A DNA stretch of 15,809 bases from Cyanothece sp. UBA12306. GTDB taxonomy: Bacteria; Cyanobacteriota; Cyanobacteriia; Cyanobacteriales; Microcystaceae. Where the stretch lies: contig DLXW01000064.1 of the NCBI GenBank assembly GCA_003448685.1, positions 1 to 15,809 on the forward strand. The letters are read 5' to 3'. Positions within the stretch are counted from its first letter, which is position 1; each line of letters begins with the position of its first letter. Of this stretch, positions 1 through 6,394 are shown piece after piece. The notes beneath the pieces are model-generated. The model was not told the origin of the DNA. It searched no databases and saw only the letters and a program-made list of their open reading frames with translations. Both the position numbers and the translations under genes were made by a program.

Positions 1-253
1 GGGCTTGTCACCCCGTGAGGTTATTCCCTTTTTCACCAATTTTAAACCGGATTTAATCATCGTTAGTGCGGGATACGATGCTAACCAGGCTGATCCCTTG
101 AGTGAGATTAATCTACAACCTTCTGATTATGGAATATTCACCAAATATTTATTAACCCTCACCAATCGTCTTCTTTTTGGACTAGAAGGGGGTTACAATT
201 TAGAAGCTTTAGCTGAATCCGTAGTGGCAACTATTGAACCTTGTCTCGATTAG
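1..253 (+). CDS. Histone deacetylase family protein, C-terminal fragment
   Basis: This is the 3' end of a gene whose start lies before the window; the frame is open from the first bases, so the 82 or so visible residues are only the C-terminal part. The fragment carries two hallmark motifs of the HDAC/AcuC/acetylpolyamine amidohydrolase superfamily: SAGYDANQADPL, whose aspartate is a zinc ligand in the family, and LEGGYN, whose tyrosine is the transition-state-stabilising residue. The family hydrolyses acetyl-amide bonds with a catalytic zinc; bacterial members act on acetylated proteins or polyamines, and this fragment does not tell which. The gene ends with TAG and faces khpB across a hairpin-rich 69-bp gap. 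Family assignment is firm; substrate is unknown. Confidence 0.88.
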   Translation, partial: GLSPREVIPFFTNFKPDLIIVSAGYDANQADPLSEINLQPSDYGIFTKYLLTLTNRLLFGLEGGYNLEALAESVVATIEPCLD

Positions 254-258
254 AAAAA

Positions 259-318
259 CCTCACACCTTTAATAGAAGTGTGGGGAATTTAGAAACCCCA
301 ACTTCTCAAACATTGGGG
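259..318. terminator. Paired hairpins between convergent genes
   Basis: Two stem-loops lie back to back between the HDAC-family gene and khpB. The first pairs CCTCACAC (259-266) with GTGTGGGG (278-285), with one G-T wobble, and is followed by AATTT. The second pairs CCCCAA (296-301) with TTGGGG (313-318); read on the minus strand it is followed by TTTCT. A competing GGGG/CCCC pairing (282-285 with 296-299) links the two. Position and structure suit a bidirectional terminator, but neither T-run is long, so function is inferred. Confidence 0.5.
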
Positions 319-322
319 TAGT

Positions 323-811
323 TCAACGAAGTCTAACTACTAATCTTCTATCTGGTTCTTGTCCGCGACTTTCAGTTGCTAAATCATCTTCATCCTTCAA
401 CATATTATGTACTTGACGGCGTTCGGCAGAAGATAAAGAAGTCATTTCCACCTCCATTCCCGTCTGTCGTACTTGCTGGGCAATTTGTTGCACCCAAGCA
501 TTCAATTCTTGCTGACGCTGGATACGATAGCCATTCAGTTCAACTGTGAACCCTCTTTGTTGTTCGGGTTCTACACTGAGATTGATCAAGGTATTGGCAA
601 GATATTGAATAGCATCTACTCCCTCTCCACGATTGCCTAGTACCATCTGAATCTGTTTGGGTGTTAGCTGATTTTCATCAATAATCAGCCAGCATTCAGG
701 CGATTCAATGCTGTCGTCTTTCCTTTCTTCTACATTAACCTGTGCTGGAAAACCCATTAACTTTAAGAGGTTTTCCAGCCACTCTTTTCCTGGGTGGATC
801 TGTTGCTCCAT
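323..811 (-). CDS. khpB: KH-R3H RNA-binding protein KhpB (Jag, SpoIIIJ-associated)
   Basis: A 162-residue cytoplasmic RNA-binding protein. A Jag-type KH core spans roughly residues 40-80 with the loop GNRGEGVDAIQYL (59-71), matching the GRRGETLDALQYL pattern of Jag proteins. A C-terminal R3H domain (about 100-162) holds the R-x3-H signature in RRQVHNML (131-138) and ends with a conserved ESRG-x-EPDRRLVVRL segment. Jag proteins form a small-RNA/mRNA-binding regulator and are classically encoded right after yidC/spoIIIJ, as here: 33 bp separate it from the yidC stop, and no clear terminator intervenes, so it is probably the last gene of the rpmH-rnpA-yidC cluster. The upstream Shine-Dalgarno is weak. 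The Firmicute N-terminal Jag_N domain is lacking, as the shorter length also indicates. Confidence 0.9.
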   Translation of the reverse strand: MEQQIHPGKEWLENLLKLMGFPAQVNVEERKDDSIESPECWLIIDENQLTPKQIQMVLGNRGEGVDAIQYLANTLINLSVEPEQQRGFTVELNGYRIQRQQELNAWVQQIAQQVRQTGMEVEMTSLSSAERRQVHNMLKDEDDLATESRGQEPDRRLVVRLR

Positions 812-844
812 CTTGACAACTTTTACCTATGGTTAGCTTGAAAT

Positions 845-1990
845 TTAAGAGGTTTTTTCTTTCTTTTTAGAACGCTTTTGCTTTTCAAAAGGAAGAGCTT
901 CCTTAATTTTTTCGGCTTTTTCTTGCTGTTCAACCAATTTCTGTAAGTTTTCGGGTAAAGGTTCCCGCATTAAAATCACAGTTTGCAGGGTTTGGAAAAC
1001 ATTAGCCACAACAATATACATCAAAACCCCAGCTGGCAAGGGGAAAAAGAGGAACATTCCACTAAAAATTATTGGAGTGATCTTATTAACAGTCTGTTGT
1101 TGTTGAGCATTACCCCCTCCCGAAGAGCCTGATAGTTCCTGGTTAAGATAAATACTCACCCCAAAAAATAAAACCATCCCCAAGATATCCCAGTTAATGG
1201 TTCCATCTTCACCCACAACTCCCACTTGTCCGAGGGCTTCAATAAAGAGAAAACCGGTATTAGCGGCAATACCTGGAATAGTTGCTTGAATAGTGGCATC
1301 TCCAGGTGCTAAGGCTTCAATAGTTCCATCTTGATTAATTTTCAGCCTTTCTGAACCCTTAGTTACCTCAAAATTTGGCTTAATCTGACTATCAGGAATA
1401 TTAGCCACTAACTGTGATAGAGACTCTCCTTCAGCAGTTTGGAACTCAACCTTAGTTTTGTCACCAACAGCCAGGGTATTACCCCCTGGTAACAAAGCCA
1501 TCATGGGGTAGTGAATTCCATCGGTTAGGTAAATATTATTCGATTTGGTAGCAAAAGTTTGGGGAACAATGCGTTCAATTTGCTCTTTTGGCAGAATTTG
1601 TACATCAACTGTGTAATTGATATTAGCAAAGGGCGACCCTCGTAAGGTAGCAAACAAAGCAAAAAGAATGGGCATTTGCAGTAAAAGTGGTAAACAACCC
1701 GCTAAAGGATTGCCAAACTCCTGCATTAATTTTCCCATTTCTTCTTGCTGTTTGGCCTGATCATCTTTATAGCGTCGCTGAATTTCTTCTTGTCGCTCCT
1801 TCATTAGGGGCTGAGTAATCTTCATTTTTCGCATATTGCGAATTTGTCCCGCACTTAGGGGGTACAATCCGAAGCGAATTACTAGGGTTAAGGCAATAAT
1901 CGCAAAACCGTAGCTAGGCACAATCCCGTAGAAAAAATCTAGGATTGGCAGCATAATGTTTGTGGAAATAAATCCGACACCAAAGTCCAT
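845..1990 (-). CDS. yidC: Membrane protein insertase YidC/Oxa1
   Basis: A 381-residue polytopic insertase that helps fold and insert proteins in the plasma and thylakoid membranes. Hydrophobic segments fall near residues 10-46, 97-117, 266-284 and 303-337. The first carries R39, at the place of the conserved arginine of the hydrophilic groove. A charged cytoplasmic helical hairpin lies at 50-95, and the C-terminal tail is lysine-rich (361-380), as expected for ribosome contact. It lacks the large P1 domain that E. coli YidC has after its first helix. Instead about 145 residues (119-265) sit in the next external loop, including an Ig/Big_2-like stretch (about 208-252, with [17 protein letters not shown]). 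The 158-bp gap upstream may hold its own promoter (TTGTCT/TAAAAT spaced 16 bp, minus strand, 2127-2100), which is only a weak match. khpB follows. Confidence 0.95.
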   Translation of the reverse strand: MDFGVGFISTNIMLPILDFFYGIVPSYGFAIIALTLVIRFGLYPLSAGQIRNMRKMKITQPLMKERQEEIQRRYKDDQAKQQEEMGKLMQEFGNPLAGCLPLLLQMPILFALFATLRGSPFANINYTVDVQILPKEQIERIVPQTFATKSNNIYLTDGIHYPMMALLPGGNTLAVGDKTKVEFQTAEGESLSQLVANIPDSQIKPNFEVTKGSERLKINQDGTIEALAPGDATIQATIPGIAANTGFLFIEALGQVGVVGEDGTINWDILGMVLFFGVSIYLNQELSGSSGGGNAQQQQTVNKITPIIFSGMFLFFPLPAGVLMYIVVANVFQTLQTVILMREPLPENLQKLVEQQEKAEKIKEALPFEKQKRSKKKEKTS

Positions 1991-2148
1991 TCGTCTTAAT
2001 CCAAGCTATATCGCTGTAAGGTGATCTGTAGTTTACTTTATCGAAGATTTGGGCCATGGGGAAGATGGCAGTTATCCTCGGAACTTGTTTTATTCGAGCA
2101 TTTTATCTTATACCCCTGACAAGACAACCGTTTCCGGCTTCGCAATTG

Positions 2149-2544
2149 TCAAGAATTGGTAATCGCTTCAATAGATTTACCTGTCTTAGCGGCTACTTTT
2201 TCAGCCATGTAATTATATGCCTCACGGAAATTAGGAACAGCTCGTAACTCCAGACGGCTTTTGTCTCTGAGTGTGACTACAATGTCTCCCCAAATACCAA
2301 TTCCTCTTGGCATTTTGACCATTTTAACAATTTCACCATAAACAATATCAGTGCGATCTTGTCCCATCCAACCACCAGTAACAGAAATCCGACGGTCAGT
2401 AATACGATAACGCAACCAAATTGCTCTCACAATTGCCCCGACTGTTAAGGGTAAACAAATCACAGTGAATCCCAATAAAATATTGATGATTAAATCTCCA
2501 ATATGGGGACCACCTTCATAAAAAATATTTTCTTTTATGCCCAT
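2149..2544 (-). CDS. Small PH-domain membrane protein (bPH, YdbS-like)
   Basis: A 131-residue protein with a hydrophobic segment at about residues 16-46 (long enough for one or two helices), then a small beta-rich domain with the YRITDRRISVTGGWMGQDR pattern (46-64) typical of bacterial PH (bPH_2/YdbS) domains. In cyanobacteria a PH protein of this kind is commonly found between rnpA and yidC, so it is probably part of the membrane-insertion gene cluster; its molecular role is not established. Its start codon lies inside rnpA, giving a 29-bp out-of-frame overlap, which suggests translational coupling. No SD stands out within that overlap. A later start would delete the hydrophobic segment's flank, so the ATG at 2544 is preferred. 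Family fairly sure, function unknown. Confidence 0.8.
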   Translation of the reverse strand: MGIKENIFYEGGPHIGDLIINILLGFTVICLPLTVGAIVRAIWLRYRITDRRISVTGGWMGQDRTDIVYGEIVKMVKMPRGIGIWGDIVVTLRDKSRLELRAVPNFREAYNYMAEKVAAKTGKSIEAITNS

Positions 2545-2899
2545 GGATAATTTTGGCTTTGATTAACAACTGTTTTAATTCTCGCAAAAAATGCTCATAT
2601 TTGCACTCTCCAAAAGGACGGCGCACCGAGATCACAATTCTTGCTCCTGGTTTAATAATTGGGAGTAGGCTACGAATTGCCCCCTTAATCTGCCGTTTCA
2701 TTCGGTTGCGAATAACTGCTTTTTTGCTGATTTTTTGACTGATAGATATCCCAAACTGAGTTGATTTAAGGGGATTAGTTTGATTAGTTATCCATAGCAC
2801 TCGCAAAACGAGATGCTCACTTTTATAAAGTTGACCTCGTTGATAAACTGCCCTAAATTCTTTGGGGGTCTTGAGTCGATTAACTTTAGGTAATCCCAC
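2516..2899 (-). CDS. rnpA: Ribonuclease P protein component
   Basis: A 127-residue basic protein, the protein subunit that joins the RNase P RNA to remove 5' leaders from pre-tRNAs. The N-terminal part KVNRLKTPKEFRAVYQRG (5-22) matches the substrate-leader-binding region of the family. The diagnostic RNR signature is intact as AVIRNRMKRQIKGAIR (61-76). The later segment with VISVRRP fits the conserved C-terminal strand. The gene follows rpmH on the same strand, the order found across bacteria. The 227-bp spacer between the two is longer than usual and contains an IS-like relic. The stop codon lies within the next gene (PH-domain protein), a 29-bp overlap. Confidence 0.95.
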   Translation of the reverse strand: MGLPKVNRLKTPKEFRAVYQRGQLYKSEHLVLRVLWITNQTNPLKSTQFGISISQKISKKAVIRNRMKRQIKGAIRSLLPIIKPGARIVISVRRPFGECKYEHFLRELKQLLIKAKIIHGHKRKYFL

Positions 2900-3020
2900 T
2901 ATTGTTATGATTTTAGGCTGGGTTCAGTAATCTTTCACAAAACAACCCAACGTTTTCGATCCTAACCGAAGTCTCAAAACTCAGTTTGCCTCAACTTGCT
3001 CAGAAGTCAAAAGTGTTTTT

Positions 3021-3110
3021 TTTGACATACTCCACGCCGTAAACGGACGTGGATTCTTCTATCATCACTGATTAGAATTTCTGGCTCAACGAGTTCGCTT
3101 AAATCAGATC
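3021..3110 (-). mobile_element. Probable IS200/IS605-type right-end relic
   Basis: The stretch contains TTGACATACTCC followed by an imperfect hairpin: TCCACGCCG (3031-3039), loop TAAA, then CGG-A-CGTGGA (3044-3053) with one bulged A, then GGATTCTTC. I recognise this pattern from the ends of IS200/IS605 elements in cyanobacteria, where the subterminal hairpin lies at the 3' end of tnpB and its guide-like RNA. Oriented that way, a lost tnpB would have been on the minus strand at higher coordinates, where rpmH now sits. A stop-free frame without a start codon runs across the hairpin on the minus strand (about 3119-3018, including ILISDDRRIHVR), reminiscent of TnpB 3' ends. No tnpA or tnpB remains. 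The left boundary (3110) is approximate; assignment is by memory of the motif. Confidence 0.45.
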
Positions 3111-3126
3111 CCTTGCGTTTCTAACA

Positions 3127-3264
3127 TCAAACTGATAACCGATGCCGCCCTTTTTTTCTTCTAGCTTGGATTACTTTTTGACCATTATGAGTCCGCATTC
3201 TTGCTCGAAAGCCCGATGTCCTCTTTTGCTTCCGATTAGTCCCTCCTAAAGTCCGCTGAGTCAT
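3127..3264 (-). CDS. rpmH: Large ribosomal subunit protein bL34
   Basis: A 45-residue, strongly basic protein of the large ribosomal subunit. It begins [20 protein letters not shown] and ends KKGRHRLSV; the conserved core [17 protein letters not shown] is complete, and the length is that of a typical cyanobacterial L34. The start is well fixed: a strong Shine-Dalgarno GGAGG (3278-3274) lies 9 nt before the ATG. The gene heads the rpmH-rnpA-PH-yidC-khpB cluster and is transcribed divergently from glgC. It is complete and shows no damage even though an IS-like relic begins within about 20 bp of its stop. Confidence 0.96.
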   Translation of the reverse strand: MTQRTLGGTNRKQKRTSGFRARMRTHNGQKVIQARRKKGRHRLSV

Positions 3265-3300
3265 AAATTAATTCCTCCGACAATGTTACCTTTGATCACA

Positions 3301-3328
3301 GTCTTAAAAGACCCAGCTTATCATTATA
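3301..3328 (-). promoter_or_regulatory. Putative rpmH promoter -10 and leader palindrome
   Basis: On the minus strand a perfect TATAAT lies at 3328-3323, about 60 nt before the rpmH start. No good -35 box is seen at 16-18 bp spacing, the nearest being AACCTT-like. In the presumed leader, 3301-3312 is a perfect palindrome (GTCTTAAAAGAC) that could form a short hairpin or a protein site. Matching is by consensus only. Confidence 0.35.
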
Positions 3329-3468
3329 ACCTAAAAATCGTTAACAAGGTTGTATCGGTAAAACTTAAAGTTGAGAAACCGAGAAAGCAAATCTTAAGTC
3401 TTCCCAGATGTCCCCCACAGTCCTAAACTTGACTTGAGAGGTATAACAGGCAATCGAGAGGTTTTCTT

Positions 3469-4758
3469 GTGAAAAAAGTTTTAGCAATCATACTTGGTGG
3501 TGGTGCAGGTACACGTCTGTATCCGTTAACGAAATTGCGGGCTAAACCCGCAGTGCCTCTGGCAGGGAAATATCGTCTTATTGATATTCCGATTAGTAAT
3601 TGTATCAACTCAGAAATTCTCAAGATCTACGTTTTAACCCAATTTAATTCTGCTTCCCTTAATCGCCACGTCACCCGTTCTTATAACTTCACGGGGTTTA
3701 GTGACGGATTTGTGGAAGTTTTGGCAGCACAGCAAACTAAGGAAAATCCTAAATGGTTCCAAGGAACTGCTGATGCAGTGCGCCAGTATCTTTGGGCATT
3801 TCAGGAGTGGGATATCGATGAATATTTGATTCTCTCAGGGGATCATCTCTATCGAATGGATTACCGCGATTTTATAGAAAGGCATCGGGAAACGGGGGCT
3901 GATATTACGATGTCGGTAGTTCCCATTGATGAAAAACGAGCTTCTAGCTTTGGATTGATGAAAATTGATGATCGAGGCCGAGTTGTTGATTTTTCGGAAA
4001 AACCCAAAGGAGATGCTCTTAAGCAAATGCAAGTCGATACGACGGTTTTGGGACTAAATCCCGAACAAGCTCAAGAAAATCCTTATATTGCTTCTATGGG
4101 GATTTATGTTTTCAAAAAAGATGTCTTGGCTAAGCTTTTAGAAAATAATCCCGAACAAACAGACTTTGGCAAAGAAATCATTCCTTTGTCGGCTAAGGAT
4201 TACAATCAACAGGCCTATTTATTTAAAGGGTACTGGGAAGATATTGGAACAATTGAAGCCTTTTATGATGCTAATTTGGCTTTGAATCGTCAGCCAAAAC
4301 CTGCTTTTAGCTTCTATGACGAAAAATATCCTATTTATACCCGTTCTCGCTATTTACCTCCTACAAAAGCTCTCAATTGCACCATCACAGAATCGATGGT
4401 CAGTGAAGGCTGTATCCTCAAAGATTGTCGTATCGATAATTCTGTCTTGGGAATACGTACCAGAGTTGAAGCCAACTGTACTATTGAAGATACAATGTTG
4501 ATGGGGGCAGATTATTATGAGTCTCTTTCAACCAGGGAGTCTAAGGTAAAAGAAGGTAAAATTCCCGTGGGAATTGGGGAAGGAAGTACAATTAGACGAG
4601 CAATTGTTGATAAGAATGCTCGCATTGGCCGGAATGTTACCATTGTCAATAAAGAAAACATTGAAGAATCTAATCAAGAAGATTCTGGGTTCTATATTCG
4701 AGGTGGTATTGTAGTTGTTCTGAAAAATGCTGTTATTGCTGATGGAACAGTCATTTAG
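3469..4758 (+). CDS. glgC: Glucose-1-phosphate adenylyltransferase (ADP-glucose pyrophosphorylase)
   Basis: Makes ADP-glucose from ATP and glucose-1-phosphate, the committed step of glycogen synthesis in the cytoplasm. The N-terminal nucleotidyltransferase domain shows the [21 protein letters not shown] signature (10-30), [14 protein letters not shown] (35-48), the catalytic-loop [10 protein letters not shown] (123-132) and the sugar-phosphate-binding FSEKPKG (175-181). The C-terminal left-handed beta-helix region contains K382 and K419, which coincide in number with the lysines known to bind the activator 3-phosphoglycerate in the Anabaena enzyme. At 429 residues it is full length. The start is GTG, chosen because the N-terminus [12 protein letters not shown] aligns with the family and GAGAGG lies upstream (3456-3461). 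A hairpin terminator follows. Activation by 3-PGA and inhibition by phosphate are family knowledge. Confidence 0.97.
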   Translation: MKKVLAIILGGGAGTRLYPLTKLRAKPAVPLAGKYRLIDIPISNCINSEILKIYVLTQFNSASLNRHVTRSYNFTGFSDGFVEVLAAQQTKENPKWFQGTADAVRQYLWAFQEWDIDEYLILSGDHLYRMDYRDFIERHRETGADITMSVVPIDEKRASSFGLMKIDDRGRVVDFSEKPKGDALKQMQVDTTVLGLNPEQAQENPYIASMGIYVFKKDVLAKLLENNPEQTDFGKEIIPLSAKDYNQQAYLFKGYWEDIGTIEAFYDANLALNRQPKPAFSFYDEKYPIYTRSRYLPPTKALNCTITESMVSEGCILKDCRIDNSVLGIRTRVEANCTIEDTMLMGADYYESLSTRESKVKEGKIPVGIGEGSTIRRAIVDKNARIGRNVTIVNKENIEESNQEDSGFYIRGGIVVVLKNAVIADGTVI

Positions 4759-4762
4759 TAAT

Positions 4763-4787
4763 TGATAGTTTTAAATTGTTACTATCA
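4763..4787 (+). other. Weak stem-loop after glgC
   Basis: TGATAGT (4763-4769) and ACTATCA (4781-4787) form a 7-bp stem with an 11-nt loop directly after the glgC stop. It precedes the stronger hairpin at 4797-4820. It could stabilise the mRNA 3' end or be incidental. Confidence 0.3.
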
Positions 4788-4796
4788 CTAAGTAAG

Positions 4797-4820
4797 AGGG
4801 GTCAACAGTTGTTGACCCTT
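4797..4820. terminator. Bidirectional hairpin terminator
   Basis: AGGGGTCAAC (4797-4806), loop AGTT, GTTGACCCTT (4811-4820) make a 10-bp stem with a single G-T wobble. On the plus strand it is followed by GCATTTTAACTTTTTATTT, a T-rich tract that begins after a few bases. The reverse strand is less T-rich. It sits between the convergent glgC and DUF3747-SLH genes and most likely ends both. Confidence 0.75.
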
Positions 4821-4833
4821 GCATTTTAACTTT

Positions 4834-6081
4834 TTATTTCTCAGTTGTTTTGCTTGCTTGTTGTGCTTCTGATTTTACACATTCTATTGTCCGCTGCAAG
4901 ACTGCTGCTGTATAGTCACGGGTGGCTTTGCCATCAGGATTAAATTGGGTTCCTGCTTCATTAACAGGGGTGGCAATACCGCAATAACCAGACATTTGAG
5001 TAATAACTGTTTGGGCCCAACTGCCTGAAATATCAGAAAATTGTACGGGTTCTTGAGTTTGCTGAATTTCTCGGGGTAAATTGAGTTGGTTTTTCAGATG
5101 AATTGTCATGCGACGCATAGTATCGATTAATTCAGCCCGAGTAATGGACTCTGTAGGCTGTAAAGTATTGTTAGGATTGCCAATATTGAGGAAATTCCAC
5201 TGGGCCCATTTGATTTTTTTGGCACTCCAGCGATCACTATCTACGTCTTTAAAGGGAATCATATCCCGTTGGGGTTGAGCAGCCAAATCAACTTTATAGA
5301 CGGTACCAATGGCATCAACGGCCATGGAAATGAGTTGTTCACGGGTGACTGCTTCTTGGGGACGGAAGGTGTTGTCTTCAAATCCCGAAACAAATCCCAT
5401 GGCTACAGCTTTTTCAATTTCTGTTTTGTAGGTATTGTCAGTAATATCCTGAAAATTGGCTGTTGCTGTGGTATTGACTACAGAGGTTGCTGTAACAGAA
5501 GGGGTGGAGATAGCGGCAACATCACCGGCGATCGCTGCTTGGGAACCGCTAATATAAAAGTGACCTAAGGTTTTTCCTTGATAGGCTCTTTTACTAAATT
5601 GCCACCCTGGATTAAGTATAACTTTCATAAACCCAGAAGCTAGTCCTTTGGTGCTACCAAGAACGATTTCTGTGTAATTTCCTGATCTCGGAGTACCAAC
5701 TAAGACTAATTCTCCACCACGGGGAACTAGACGCAACAGATAATCTAACCCCAAATCATTACCATCGACTCGAATTGAATAACCGTTACTATCGGTCGCA
5801 CGGCGGCAAATTCCGGTAAAATCAAAATTTAGCAAAAGAGGCTCAACTAGAACAGGATTAGAGCCACTTTCTGCCCAACAAGCTTGTTTATCGGGAATTT
5901 GTTCGATGATTAATAGATCGTATTTATTCTGTCCGTAAGGTCTGGCGATGGCAATTACACCCTCTTGATTTAAGGCTTGTTCTTCAAAGGTAGAAGCTTT
6001 AACAGGGGTATTGAAAGGTATTAAACTACTAAAGGTAACTGTGGCTAGGGTAGCTAGTCTCAGGGGTAAGTTAATTTTCAT
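4834..6081 (-). CDS. Exported DUF3747 protein with C-terminal SLH repeats
   Basis: A 415-residue envelope protein. Residues 1-30 form a Sec signal peptide (basic KINLPLR start, hydrophobic core, likely cleavage near VKAS/T). Residues about 31-180 match the cyanobacterial DUF3747 domain (FEEQALNQEGVIAIARP, CW and CRR cysteines, LVPRGGELVLVGTP). A Ser/Thr/Ala-rich linker (181-208) leads to three S-layer homology-like repeats: 209-253 (FQDI-x5-Y, GFVSGFEDNTFRPQEAVTRE), 277-322 (FKDVDSDRW, LQPTESITRAEL) and 348-400 (FSDISGSWA, FNPDGKATRDY). SLH repeats bind cell-wall polymers, so anchoring to the peptidoglycan or outer layer is expected; the role of DUF3747 is unknown. It is monocistronic by position, has no strong SD and converges on glgC. 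Its upstream region carries a HIP1 site. Confidence 0.85.
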   Translation of the reverse strand: MKINLPLRLATLATVTFSSLIPFNTPVKASTFEEQALNQEGVIAIARPYGQNKYDLLIIEQIPDKQACWAESGSNPVLVEPLLLNFDFTGICRRATDSNGYSIRVDGNDLGLDYLLRLVPRGGELVLVGTPRSGNYTEIVLGSTKGLASGFMKVILNPGWQFSKRAYQGKTLGHFYISGSQAAIAGDVAAISTPSVTATSVVNTTATANFQDITDNTYKTEIEKAVAMGFVSGFEDNTFRPQEAVTREQLISMAVDAIGTVYKVDLAAQPQRDMIPFKDVDSDRWSAKKIKWAQWNFLNIGNPNNTLQPTESITRAELIDTMRRMTIHLKNQLNLPREIQQTQEPVQFSDISGSWAQTVITQMSGYCGIATPVNEAGTQFNPDGKATRDYTAAVLQRTIECVKSEAQQASKTTEK

Positions 6082-6394
6082 GGTTTTTTCGTCTATAAAC
6101 TTATGCTAGGGATGGCCTGTTGAATAATAAATCCGGCGATCGCGCTCACCAGAATCTTTTGACCCTTGGTATGAGCATCGAGTTCCGTTCTTTCTAGGAG
6201 TACCACAAAGTTAGCACAATTAGAGATGATCGGGGTGACGATTGCTAGATTGACTCTTTATTAATTTATTAACTTTTATTAAAAAAATATCCTTGAATAT
6301 AACTACAGCTTAATTCAATCTATTATAATTTAGGTGAAGATAAAATACTTTGATTTAATCAATAAATTATAGTTTTGAATATTGCCTAAAACTT
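6082..6394. other. 313-bp divergent intergenic region, AT-rich on the right
   Basis: This separates the DUF3747-SLH gene from the GMC oxidoreductase gene and must carry both promoters. It holds a HIP1 octamer (6136-6143) and a very AT-rich block (about 6255-6395). On the plus strand a perfect TATAAT lies at 6324-6329, 65 nt before the GMC start, with only poor -35 candidates (TTGAAT at 6293-6298 is too far away). No gene, RNA or long repeat was recognised. The composition changes visibly at about 6250, where the AT-rich operon begins. Confidence 0.5.

Noticed and set aside
2056..2247. Plus-strand open frame starting at an ATG between yidC and the PH gene
   Set aside because: It runs antisense into the end of the PH-domain gene, has no convincing SD, and its protein shows no recognisable pattern. 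The gap more likely holds the yidC leader.
3018..3119. Small protein gene on the minus strand over the IS-like hairpin
   Set aside because: The stop-free frame has no start codon or SD and is better explained as a remnant of a transposase end.
2516..3264. Replication origin beside rpmH-rnpA
   Set aside because: There is no dnaA or dnaN gene and no cluster of DnaA boxes; a single TTATCCATA inside rnpA is expected by chance.
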